Of a stretch of 64,000 bases of DNA, positions 27,571-35,506 are shown in pieces. The notes under the pieces are model-generated. The model did no database searches, was not told the DNA's origin, and was given only the letters and a program-made list of their open reading frames with translations. The DNA is taken from positions 1 to 64,000 of the forward strand of contig CAYJOL010000011.1 in NCBI GenBank assembly GCA_964371785.1. The letters are read 5' to 3'. The stretch comes from CAVQCT01 sp964371785. Lineage in GTDB: Bacteria > Zixibacteria > MSB-5A5 > GN15 > FEB-12. Both the position numbers and the translations under genes were made by a program. Numbering within the stretch: the first letter of the stretch is position 1; every line of letters begins with the position of its first letter.

Positions 27571-28347
27571 ATGCCACAGATGAAACAGTATTTAGCGAGG
27601 TTACTGGGAACCCGCCCAGACTGGCCGAACGATATGACGTCGAACGAAGAGCGGATTATGGGGGAACATTTCGTTTACCTGCGTGATCTCACTCTCAAGA
27701 AGAAAGTACTGATGGCTGGACCTCACTTCCAACCGGTCTTTGGCCTGATAATACTGCAAGTAGCGGATGAAGCCGAAGCACGGCAGATAATGAACAGTGA
27801 ACCATCGGTAACCCAGGGTGTCCACACGTATGAACTGTCAGAAATGCGCGTTTCCCTGTTCGCTCACATGATGCCCCAGCAGAGATACGCGGACAATCCG
27901 TCCGATCGGGTTCTGGTCAAAGAGATAGTACTGCCGGTGTCAGTTGAAAAGGTCTGGCAATTGTGGACAACTGCCGAAGGCGTGAAGTCGTTCATAGCGG
28001 AAGATGCTCGAATCGAATTACGCCCGGGTGGGCCGTATGAATGGTATTTCTCATTGGAGGCGCCAGAAGGAACGCGCGGCTCCGAGGACTGCAAATTACT
28101 GAGCTACTTGCCAATGAAAATGCTTTCATTCGAGTGGAATGCCCCTGCGGACTTCGGGCCGCTTCGGGACCGACGGACGCAGATCATTCTCATGTTTGAA
28201 AGCCTGAGCGGTGAGCGCACCCGTCTGACTTTGTCTGAGCACGGCTGGGGAACGACAGATGAGTGGGAAAAGTTGTATCAATATTTCGACAGAGCGTGGG
28301 AAGTTGTATTTGAATATCTTGCGAAGCGTTGTGCCTCCATGCGCTGA
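27571..28347 (+). CDS. YCII-SRPBCC (AHSA1-like) fusion protein
   Basis: The 258 residues combine two domains. Residues 1-105 are YCII-like ('EHFVYLRDLTLKKKVLMAGP', 'VADEAEARQIMNSEPSVTQG'). Residues about 110-258 are an SRPBCC/AHSA1-type hydrophobic-pocket domain ('VEKVWQLWTTAEGVKSFIAE', 'RLTLSEHGWGTTDEWE', 'FDRAWEVVFEYL'). Several starts are possible: GTG 27562, ATG 27571, ATG 27580. The one chosen has a weak GAGAG site. Function is unknown; binding of a small hydrophobic ligand is likely. Confidence 0.75.
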   Translation: MPQMKQYLARLLGTRPDWPNDMTSNEERIMGEHFVYLRDLTLKKKVLMAGPHFQPVFGLIILQVADEAEARQIMNSEPSVTQGVHTYELSEMRVSLFAHMMPQQRYADNPSDRVLVKEIVLPVSVEKVWQLWTTAEGVKSFIAEDARIELRPGGPYEWYFSLEAPEGTRGSEDCKLLSYLPMKMLSFEWNAPADFGPLRDRRTQIILMFESLSGERTRLTLSEHGWGTTDEWEKLYQYFDRAWEVVFEYLAKRCASMR

Positions 28348-28389
28348 ATTGGCCACTGAGTCATAGACAGGCACAGAAAGGAAAGTAGA

Positions 28390-29244
28390 ATGCGAATAGG
28401 GTTCATTGGTTTGGGAAACCTCGGCCGGGCGATCGCCCAAAGACTGATTGACCAGGGTGTCGAGCTGACCGTGTGGAATCGGACTAAAGAAAAAGCGGAG
28501 GGGTTAAATGCTGTGGTAGCGGAAACACCTCTGGACCTTGCGGGCAAAGTCGACCTGGTGTTCCTCTGTCTGTTTGACACTCGCGCCGTTAAGGATGTAA
28601 TCTCCGGTACCAACGGGTTGTTCACTCGCGGATTCGCCGGGAAGACAGTGGTCGATCTCACTACAAATCACTTCCGGGAAATCGAAGAGGTTCACAATTA
28701 CGTCAACAGGCAGGGAGCTGTCTACCTTGAGGCGCCGGTTGCCGGCAGCGTCATACCGGCCCAGCAGGGGAATCTTACGGTGTTCGTAAGCGGGCCACGG
28801 ACGACGTTTGATTGCGTTCATCCGTATCTATCGAAATTTGGAAAGAACATCTTCTACCTTGAGAAACCAACCCTTGCAACCAAGATGAAACTAATCAATA
28901 ATCTCCTTCTCGGAAGCTTCATGGCGTCGATTGGCGAGGCCATAGTGATGGGCGAGAAGGCGGGTATCCCCAAGGCGGAAGTAATTGAAATGCTGCTATC
29001 CGGAGCGGGAAATTCCGGCGTATTTACTGCCAAAAAGCAGCGGCTGCTGGATGAGGATTTCAGCCCGCATTTTGCGGTGGGCACCATCTACAAGGACCTG
29101 CACTTCCTTCAGGACCTTGCGCGAGACCTCAAACGCCCGGTTTTCACGGGCTCGATCGCCAAAGAGCTCTACGGATTGGCGATGGCTCATGGGATGGAGG
29201 ATCAGGATTTTTCAGCCGTCTATAAACTGCTCAAAAAGCCCTGA
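28390..29244 (+). CDS. 3-hydroxyisobutyrate dehydrogenase-family oxidoreductase
   Basis: The 284 residues begin 'MRIGFIGLGNLGRAIAQRL', the Rossmann GxGxxG of beta-hydroxyacid dehydrogenases. 'EAPVAGSVIPAQQGNLTVFV' is the substrate-binding region and 'KLINNLLLGSFMASIGEAI' carries the catalytic Lys. It is of standard length for 3-hydroxyisobutyrate, tartronate-semialdehyde or glyoxylate reductases; the substrate cannot be told from sequence. An AAAGGAA site precedes the ATG. Confidence 0.92.
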   Translation: MRIGFIGLGNLGRAIAQRLIDQGVELTVWNRTKEKAEGLNAVVAETPLDLAGKVDLVFLCLFDTRAVKDVISGTNGLFTRGFAGKTVVDLTTNHFREIEEVHNYVNRQGAVYLEAPVAGSVIPAQQGNLTVFVSGPRTTFDCVHPYLSKFGKNIFYLEKPTLATKMKLINNLLLGSFMASIGEAIVMGEKAGIPKAEVIEMLLSGAGNSGVFTAKKQRLLDEDFSPHFAVGTIYKDLHFLQDLARDLKRPVFTGSIAKELYGLAMAHGMEDQDFSAVYKLLKKP

Positions 29245-29310
29245 CTGTTGCGAAACAGGCGGAATGCTACTGGCCTCAATTGAAATCCCGGCCTCTGGTC
29301 GGGTAAGCGC

Positions 29311-30624
29311 TTAACTGAACTTCCGGGTTTTCTTATACAGGTGGGATCGCTCAAGACCGAGCTCCCGTGCGGCCTGAGCCATGTTACCTTCATTGCGAGC
29401 GATGGTTGTTTCTATATATGCCTGCTCAAACGCGGCCACGGCTTCTTTTAAGGTCTGAGCCGATGAGGTTCCATAGGACGGCATTAACATTTTGACGTCA
29501 GTCAGCCGGACCGTTGTGTCCTCGCAGTAAATATTGAGTCGCTCCACCAGATTCTTCAGCTCGCGTACGTTTCCGGGATACTTCAGGGACTTGAGGTAGG
29601 TCAGCGCTTCGGGTGACAGATGTTTCACCGAAGTCTTGGTCTCCAGAGCAAACTTCTTCGAATAGTGGTCGATCAGGAGCGGAATGTCCTCCCGTCTCTC
29701 CCGTAGCGGCGAAAGGTTGAATTGGACCACGTTCAGTCTGTAGAGCAGATCCTGCCTGAATTTTCCATTCGCCACCATCGCAGTCAGGTCAAGGTTGGAG
29801 GCCGCTATAATGTTGCAGTCCACGCCGGTGGTTTTGTCCGAACCCACCGGGGTGACCGCTTTGTGTTCCACAACCCTCAGGATTTTCGCCTGCGCCTCCG
29901 GGGTCATCTCGCTGATCTCATCGAGAAAGATAGACCCTCGGTCCGCCTCGACGAATTTCCCTTTGCGTGCTTTGGCGGCTCCGGTGAAGGCTCCGGCTAC
30001 ATGACCGAACAACTCCGATTCGACCAGTTCCGCCGGAAGCGCCGCGCAATTGACGGCGACAAAAGGTCCGGTGGAAAACCGGCTGCTGCGATGAATCATG
30101 TTTGCGACCAGTTCCTTACCGGTCCCGTTTTCGCCAAAGATAAGAAATCTCGTGGTTTTACCGGCCGAGCGCGCAATATCCTGTTTGAGTTTCTGAATGG
30201 ACGGGGACTCGCCGATAAATTCGCCATAGAGGGCCTCAGTCAGCCGTTCCTTCTCCGACTGCAGGTTGTTTGTCTTGGTGGCATTGTCAATCGTGATGAG
30301 GATTCGATCGAGTGAGATCGGTTTCTCAATGAAGTCATATGCGCCGAGCCTGATCGCTTCCACGGCTGTTGGTATATCGGCATGGCCCGATATCATCACC
30401 ACCAGTTGACGGGCGTCGGCAGTCAGGATTTCCTTTAACAGGTCCAGACCGTTTCCATCCGGAAGCATGATATCCAGGAAGATGATGTCAAAGCCGGCCC
30501 TGGAGAATTGCCGCCCTTCGGCGAGCGATTCCGCCGACACAACTTCGTGCTCCCGCCGTTCGAGGGCGGATTTCAGCGACGCTCGAATCTGTTCTTCGTC
30601 ATCGACAATCAGTACTCTGGCCAT
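29311..30624 (-). CDS. Sigma-54-dependent response regulator (NtrC family)
   Basis: From ATG 30624 the protein has 437 residues. A receiver domain has the phosphoacceptor Asp in 'FLDIMLPDG' (about residue 50). A sigma-54 AAA+ domain has Walker A 'FGENGTGKELVA' (about 165), the sigma-54-contacting 'GAFTGAAKA' loop and Walker B 'GSIFLDEISEM'. A Fis-type helix-turn-helix closes the protein ('MAQAARELGLERSHLYKKTR'). It starts one base after the sensor kinase stop, and an upstream extension into the kinase gene has no support. It would activate sigma-54 promoters when phosphorylated; the target set is unknown (see the operator candidates at 33570 and 37070). Confidence 0.93.
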   Translation of the reverse strand: MARVLIVDDEEQIRASLKSALERREHEVVSAESLAEGRQFSRAGFDIIFLDIMLPDGNGLDLLKEILTADARQLVVMISGHADIPTAVEAIRLGAYDFIEKPISLDRILITIDNATKTNNLQSEKERLTEALYGEFIGESPSIQKLKQDIARSAGKTTRFLIFGENGTGKELVANMIHRSSRFSTGPFVAVNCAALPAELVESELFGHVAGAFTGAAKARKGKFVEADRGSIFLDEISEMTPEAQAKILRVVEHKAVTPVGSDKTTGVDCNIIAASNLDLTAMVANGKFRQDLLYRLNVVQFNLSPLRERREDIPLLIDHYSKKFALETKTSVKHLSPEALTYLKSLKYPGNVRELKNLVERLNIYCEDTTVRLTDVKMLMPSYGTSSAQTLKEAVAAFEQAYIETTIARNEGNMAQAARELGLERSHLYKKTRKFS

Positions 30625-30625
30625 G

Positions 30626-32257
30626 CTACTGCGGAAGTCGTAATCGGACGACTCCGCCTCCTTGTTGGCGGTTTTGCAATTCAATCGTACCACCGTGGTC
30701 GTGGACTATGCGATAGGCAATCACCAGCCCAAGCCCGGTGCCGCCTTTCTTGGTCGACATATACGGCTGAAACGGATCGGCGAGTTTCTCTTTGCTGAAC
30801 CCCGGTCCGGTATCCTCTACCGATATCGCCAGGTATTCTTTGTCATCATACACATTGATCGCAACCGAAGCGCCGTCCGCCGACTCGAATCCGTTCTTGA
30901 TCAGGTTTATCAACACCTGTGTGACCGCATCCGGGTCTATTGATATGCTGGCGCGATGACTCGTGTTGACGATTTTGAACCTGCCCGCGGCTGATTCGCG
31001 CTGATACAGCGCCGATAAAGCATTGAGAACCGACTCTAATGGAACAGATTGGATTGATGGCGGGTTCATGCGGGCGAAACTGACGAACTGGTCGAGCAGT
31101 CTGGTCACCCGGTTAACTTCGTTTTTGATCGTAGTCGTAGTCTCTTCGAGAATGGCGCCGAACTTGGGTTGCTGTTCATAGTAGGATCGACGAAGATCAT
31201 CGGCGCTGATGGCGATAGGCGTGAGCGGATTCTTGATTTCGTGGGCAACTTTTCGTCCCATGGTCTGCCAGACGGCGATCTTTTCTGCGACCGCGAGGTC
31301 CTTCTGGAGTTTTTTCAGCTTGCCCATCGTGTCGGTCAACGAATCGGCCAGATGCGAGAACTCGCCTTCCTCGTATGCCATGACCGGGGTCGAAAAATCT
31401 CCGCTGGCGATGCGCGAAGATGCCACCACCAGATTGTCGATCTCCCGCTTGGCCCGCCCGGTAATGTAGAAGCCAAGCAGAATGGCCGTCAACGCCGATA
31501 TCACCGCCACCAACCCGGTAAGACCAAGCAAAGAGACGTAGATCGGGCGCTGGTCGCTCGAGCGGAACTTGGCCGCGACCAGATAATCGGCCCCGGCGCC
31601 ACCCACGAGTACCGCTTCGTAACCGTCGTCTGTTTTGTAAATCGTGCCCGGGCTCATATTTTGATAGACAACGGGTGTGTCTGCCTCGGTGTAGATTTGT
31701 ATGGTCGCTCCGAGCAATTCTCCGAGGCGCTGTTGATACCAGGAATTCAAGTATCGACCGGTGTACATGATTTTGCCGTCGGATAGTGGCGTCATGAACG
31801 TTATAGCCGCATGCGAACCGCCGCGATCATACTCTACAGTCTCCGCAAATCCGGCCGAACCTGATTGGGGCACGGGCATTTGTTTCTGGATCAGCTCGCC
31901 AATAAGCCCAGGCCGGTTATAGCTGGCCAGGACCGTGTATGAGTTGTCCAGCAATTCCATGAAGTCCATTCCGTAGGGTCTGGGATCAAGATCGACGGTA
32001 GTGCCACGACTCGAATCAAGAGTCATCAGCGCATACCTGAAATCCGCCGAAGTCAGCATTTGCTTGATGCTGATCTGCATTTCGTTTTTCAGCGAAGCAT
32101 AGAAGGCATCGAACTTCTTCAGATCGCCATAGATATTCTGCTCTTTGAGCTCCTCAAGCTGTCTGGTGGAATGAAAATAGATGACCGTCAATATCAGCAG
32201 CGGCGGTATGATCGCGACCAACACCAGATACAAACGGATGCGGCCAGAAAAGCTCAT
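30626..32257 (-). CDS. NtrY-like membrane sensor histidine kinase
   Basis: The 543 residues have one membrane segment at about 8-28, a periplasmic sensor region, a second segment near 250-272, a HAMP domain, and the kinase core: H-box 'VAHEIKNPLTPIAISADD' (His at about 340), N box 'NLIKNGFESADG', G1 'DTGPGFSKEK' and G2 'KGGTGLGLVIAYRI'. It is the partner of the sigma-54 regulator downstream and overlaps the preceding gene by 4 bases (ATGA), so the three genes are coupled. The NtrY-like arrangement suggests sensing outside the inner membrane, perhaps through the binding-protein-like product of the first gene. Confidence 0.92.
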   Translation of the reverse strand: MSFSGRIRLYLVLVAIIPPLLILTVIYFHSTRQLEELKEQNIYGDLKKFDAFYASLKNEMQISIKQMLTSADFRYALMTLDSSRGTTVDLDPRPYGMDFMELLDNSYTVLASYNRPGLIGELIQKQMPVPQSGSAGFAETVEYDRGGSHAAITFMTPLSDGKIMYTGRYLNSWYQQRLGELLGATIQIYTEADTPVVYQNMSPGTIYKTDDGYEAVLVGGAGADYLVAAKFRSSDQRPIYVSLLGLTGLVAVISALTAILLGFYITGRAKREIDNLVVASSRIASGDFSTPVMAYEEGEFSHLADSLTDTMGKLKKLQKDLAVAEKIAVWQTMGRKVAHEIKNPLTPIAISADDLRRSYYEQQPKFGAILEETTTTIKNEVNRVTRLLDQFVSFARMNPPSIQSVPLESVLNALSALYQRESAAGRFKIVNTSHRASISIDPDAVTQVLINLIKNGFESADGASVAINVYDDKEYLAISVEDTGPGFSKEKLADPFQPYMSTKKGGTGLGLVIAYRIVHDHGGTIELQNRQQGGGVVRLRLPQ

Positions 32258-33519
32258 GGATGCCCCTCCGCACGTCGAACGGGCAAATCGACAACGGCAA
32301 TGCTGTCAAGTCTCGGCCTGCCGGTCAGATCGAAGGTGAAGTTTCTTAAGCGATCTCGCGAAATGAAATAGAGGGTAGGACGAAAAAGCGGAAATACACC
32401 GAGGTCACGCTTAAGGCTTCGATCGGCCAAATCGGCATAGTAATTTCGAGTGCGTGAACTATCGGCGTCCCGCGCGGCATCGATATAGTTGCTGAGAACT
32501 GTTATTGCCTCGCTCTGCTCCGGTCTTGAAGGACGCATCTGTTTGATCTGGTCACGAATCGAAATCATCGATGCGACAGATTCACTACCCCGAAACGGCA
32601 CCAACTCAAGCAGTACATCCGCATTGGGATTGCCGTATTCGATTTCGATATGCACCCGGTCGCGGGACAGGATGTCCGCGAAGTAATCGGCCAATGGTTC
32701 CAGGCATCGGTTCAAATACGACAACCGAATGGTGGCGGGCCGACCCATCGTTTCTAAGAGCTGGCGGCCTTTCTGGCGGTCATACGGGTACGATCTGACG
32801 ATCGAAGTATCTTCCAGATAGAAGCTGTTTAACGGCGTGGGCGGTTCGCCGTTGAATACGTGCGCCAGTGATATAGGGCCGAACCGATAGTAAAGCGAAG
32901 TAGTCAGATAGCCGTCGCGATTGAGGGGGCTGGCGAGATTGGGTACAATCACGGCAACGAACGGCGCGGGTGTCGCCTGTATCTCAACTTTGGTATTAAT
33001 CCAGGGAAGAGTACGCAGGGAGAAGAGTCCATCCGCCTGTCCGTATTCGAACTGGTCGATTACCTGATAACTGTCACGCCACAATGCAATATCGATCGGA
33101 TTGCCGTTAGCGGTGTGATGTACCGGCAGGCTGTCGCCGGTAAGCAACGAAGCCGGTTCAATATCAAGACCGCCCAGAAATATCGTCGAAGTGCTGTCGA
33201 TAACGGCCGTCTCAACCTTCGCCATCAAGGAATCTATGTCGGGCTGGGCGGGACTGACGGGAATAGGCTCGCTTATGGACACACCACGATACGACTGATC
33301 GACAACTCCGCTTAACAACGAGTCCCTGCCGGAGTAGACAGTAAAGCGGCTACCGGCGAAAATGTTCTGTTCTTCACCGGCGCCAAAATAAAACCGCTGA
33401 AGCTTGAATTGGATTACGCGACAAGAGAGTTCACCGGCTTGGACGGCCGAAACTGACATAAAGCCGGCGCTAACGACGACCACAATCCCACAAAGCCAGT
33501 TCACGAGCACAACGCGCAT
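32254..33519 (-). CDS. Secreted solute-binding-protein-like protein, first gene of the kinase operon
   Basis: From ATG 33519 (AGGAGA site) the protein has 421 residues with a signal peptide (about 1-28, 'IVVVVSAGFMSVSAVQAGEL'). The body resembles family 5 periplasmic binding proteins in a weak way: 'ILSRDRVHIEIEYGNPNADV', 'FNGEPPTPLNSFYL'. No transport genes lie nearby, and it directly precedes the sensor kinase with a 4-base overlap. A role in ligand presentation to the kinase is a reasonable inference. It could be an unrelated periplasmic protein; the family match is weak. Confidence 0.5.
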   Translation of the reverse strand: MRVVLVNWLCGIVVVVSAGFMSVSAVQAGELSCRVIQFKLQRFYFGAGEEQNIFAGSRFTVYSGRDSLLSGVVDQSYRGVSISEPIPVSPAQPDIDSLMAKVETAVIDSTSTIFLGGLDIEPASLLTGDSLPVHHTANGNPIDIALWRDSYQVIDQFEYGQADGLFSLRTLPWINTKVEIQATPAPFVAVIVPNLASPLNRDGYLTTSLYYRFGPISLAHVFNGEPPTPLNSFYLEDTSIVRSYPYDRQKGRQLLETMGRPATIRLSYLNRCLEPLADYFADILSRDRVHIEIEYGNPNADVLLELVPFRGSESVASMISIRDQIKQMRPSRPEQSEAITVLSNYIDAARDADSSRTRNYYADLADRSLKRDLGVFPLFRPTLYFISRDRLRNFTFDLTGRPRLDSIAVVDLPVRRAEGHP

Positions 33520-33569
33520 TATCTTCTCCTGTATCTTATACAATAACAGATTAGCAAAAAACGGATACA

Positions 33570-33587
33570 AGTGTAAAAATTGACACA
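33570..33587 (-). promoter_or_regulatory. Imperfect TGTGTC...ACAC palindrome upstream of the kinase operon
   Basis: On the minus strand this reads TGTGTCAATTTTTACACT, 51 bases before the ATG at 33519. It shares the first 10 bases (TGTGTCAATT) and 14 of 18 positions with the near-perfect palindrome at 37070-37087. It may be a site for the operon's own regulator; that is inference. Confidence 0.4.
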
Positions 33588-33623
33588 GTTTTTTGGGATT
33601 CTGACGGCCGATTAAATATTGGA

Positions 33624-33652
33624 AGGTCAGGAGCATGGTTGGCCCCTGACCT
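33624..33652. repeat. GGTCAGG...CCTGACC hairpin between two minus-strand genes
   Basis: An 8-base-pair stem (33624-33631 with 33645-33652) contains the GTCAGG core also seen at 35399, 55513 and 59748. It lies beyond the stop of the 33748 gene on the minus strand and could act as a weak terminator, but no U run follows. Confidence 0.5.
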
Positions 33653-33747
33653 CGTTACGCAAAGGCGCATGGCAAAACGCTTTGCCGAGTCAGTCTATGG
33701 GCAAGCCACCGGGGCGGGGCCGCCGGCTCTTGAATGCCTGCCGGTGT

Positions 33748-34959
33748 CTACTTGGCTGATGGACTTTCTTTTTGATCAGCGGCACTCGTATCGGCGGCAC
33801 CGAGCGAGTCATGATAACAACGGCCGTTCATGATGTAGGAAAGTCTAATGTTTGCATCGGCCAGTTCGGCGATTTGCTGTTTGGTCAGCTTCAGATGGTA
33901 ATGAACGCTGTCAACGGGCTCTGGAAGCTCCCCGAGCACTTCTTTCGTCTTGGACAGTTCGCCAGTCTCGGACAAAGTGAGGCAGATGTCGAACAGATGG
34001 TCATCGGGCAGTGCGTTTAGTGAGTCGTTCATGCGTTGGAGATACGCGTTCACATCGGTAAGCGGTTCAACCTTGCGGAACTTTGTTTCACCATAGTTGC
34101 GCTGCCACATCTCGCCATTAATGAAGAACCCTTCAGTCGTTTTATCGTTCAGCGGTGCCTGTTCTCGCCGTTTCATAAGCTCTCTTTTTGCGTCGTTTTC
34201 ATTGATGCGAATCGGACCGACGATGGTACCGTTGGCTCCCGTCGTATCAGGCTCCGCGGACGCGGTGTCAGGGCGGTGGAGTTGTTCACAGTTGATTCCC
34301 GCATCGGCCAGGGCAAGCAGTTGCCTCAGAGGTATTCTCACTCTGGCGTTTCCACGCTTGTCGACCTCGGGGGCATGGCCGATGATCTTTGCAGCAGCCG
34401 CCATTGCCTGCGGCGAACGCAGACTCATAGCAACATCGCAGATGACCTCCAGATCGCTGGGTTTGAGAGTGTCTCGGTCAAGTTTTCCCGATTTCGGCCC
34501 TATGGCACTTCTCATAGCCCACGGTACTCGGGGATCGCCTTTCCAATACTCTATTGAATCCCCTTGGGTCACGAAGCAATATGGTACTGAATAATTAAAA
34601 ACCTTGTCTTCGGGCGTCTTCGTCGTGAGAACAAATTCGATTTCACTTGTATCATTAGTCGGTACCTTCAGTTCTAGCATCACGTAATTCGAGTCGCTCA
34701 TACTCGGAAACGCAGCTTGCCAGATTGTCGGGCCGCTATACGCAATACCGTCCTTGGCCAGGACAGTCACGGAAACATCATGTATCCAACGCCAGCCGGG
34801 TTTTATGCAAAAAGCCAACTTCACATGCTCTCCGTCAAACCCGTGCTGAACCGGTTCAATACTCCAGTAATAGGGTAATTGAATTGTTGGACCAGTTGAG
34901 CCGACCGTTTGTGATATTAGATTGAATGCGATCACCACACATAAGGTCACGATTCTCAT
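33748..34959 (-). CDS. Secreted protein of unknown function, paralogue A
   Basis: The 403 residues start with a signal peptide (about 1-21, 'VVIAFNLISQTVGSTGPTI'). No known domain is recognised. Recurring features are 'PVQHGFDGEHVKLAFCIKPG', 'YCFVTQGDSIEYWKGDPRVP' and an acidic, helical C-terminal half ('LQRMNDSLNALPDDHLFDI'). An AGGAGG site precedes ATG 34959. The gene at 35400-36701 is a paralogue: the N-terminal halves are clearly related but diverged, and the C-terminal ~145 residues are nearly identical. Function unknown. Confidence 0.75.
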   Translation of the reverse strand: MRIVTLCVVIAFNLISQTVGSTGPTIQLPYYWSIEPVQHGFDGEHVKLAFCIKPGWRWIHDVSVTVLAKDGIAYSGPTIWQAAFPSMSDSNYVMLELKVPTNDTSEIEFVLTTKTPEDKVFNYSVPYCFVTQGDSIEYWKGDPRVPWAMRSAIGPKSGKLDRDTLKPSDLEVICDVAMSLRSPQAMAAAAKIIGHAPEVDKRGNARVRIPLRQLLALADAGINCEQLHRPDTASAEPDTTGANGTIVGPIRINENDAKRELMKRREQAPLNDKTTEGFFINGEMWQRNYGETKFRKVEPLTDVNAYLQRMNDSLNALPDDHLFDICLTLSETGELSKTKEVLGELPEPVDSVHYHLKLTKQQIAELADANIRLSYIMNGRCYHDSLGAADTSAADQKESPSAK

Positions 34960-35394
34960 TAGAGCCTCCTATTATTCAAAGCCAATTGTCCCAATAGGGA
35001 AGTTACCTTCTAACAAACCGAATAGATTCGATACCAACCTCCTTTCTAGTTACATCAAGTGACGGACGTTAAACCGTACTCGTGTAGCGCTATCCGGCCA
35101 CGATCATAGAAACTATCTCCCCTTAACGCTCGGTTTTCCTGACTCTATCATGCCAAGTGTATTACTGCGAGGCAACGGATTTCTTCCGCACATTCTCGTA
35201 TACCGTTTGGGGAGATGCCAATTCACGTGCCACTCGGTTTGTCTGCCGCGGAAGCTCACCGGGGACGGTTACGAAGCTGACCGAATCGAATCCATGCCGC
35301 CGTTATCGGCGTGCGATAAACTCCCCCCAAGATCCATTGACCCCAATAGCCGTGCTCGTGACGCTTAAACTGAAGGTCGGGAGTATTCAGCTAC
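34960..35394. other. Gene-free stretch between the two paralogues
   Basis: No gene is supported in these 435 bases. Weak similarity to the region upstream of paralogue B is visible (for example a 'GGCAACGGATT' word near 35172 and again near 36917, and a CCTCCTTT word near 35039 and 36784), as expected if upstream DNA was duplicated with the genes. No promoter could be called. Confidence 0.4.
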
Positions 35395-35506
35395 GTAGGT
35401 CAGGAGCCCTGCGCTCCTGACATGGCAGATACCGACCGCACTGTACAGCGGACAAGTTCAGGACCCTGTTGAACGCTGCCGCGTTCTCGTCTGGATCCTG
35501 ACCTAC
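35395..35506. repeat. 112-base repeat-like element with 11-base terminal inverted repeats
   Basis: The ends are GTAGGTCAGGA (35395-35405) and TCCTGACCTAC (35496-35506), a perfect 11-base inverted repeat. A nested hairpin pairs 35399-35406 with 35414-35421. Alignment of the two paralogues breaks exactly next to the element: both read on to about 35511 / 33790, then differ. The element supplies the stop and roughly the last 36 codons of paralogue B. It resembles a small non-coding repeat or MITE; no transposase is seen. Confidence 0.6.

Noticed and set aside
35157..35420. Plus-strand open frame across the gap between the paralogues
   Set aside because: It runs into the inserted repeat and the antisense of paralogue B, has no ribosome binding site and no family resemblance.
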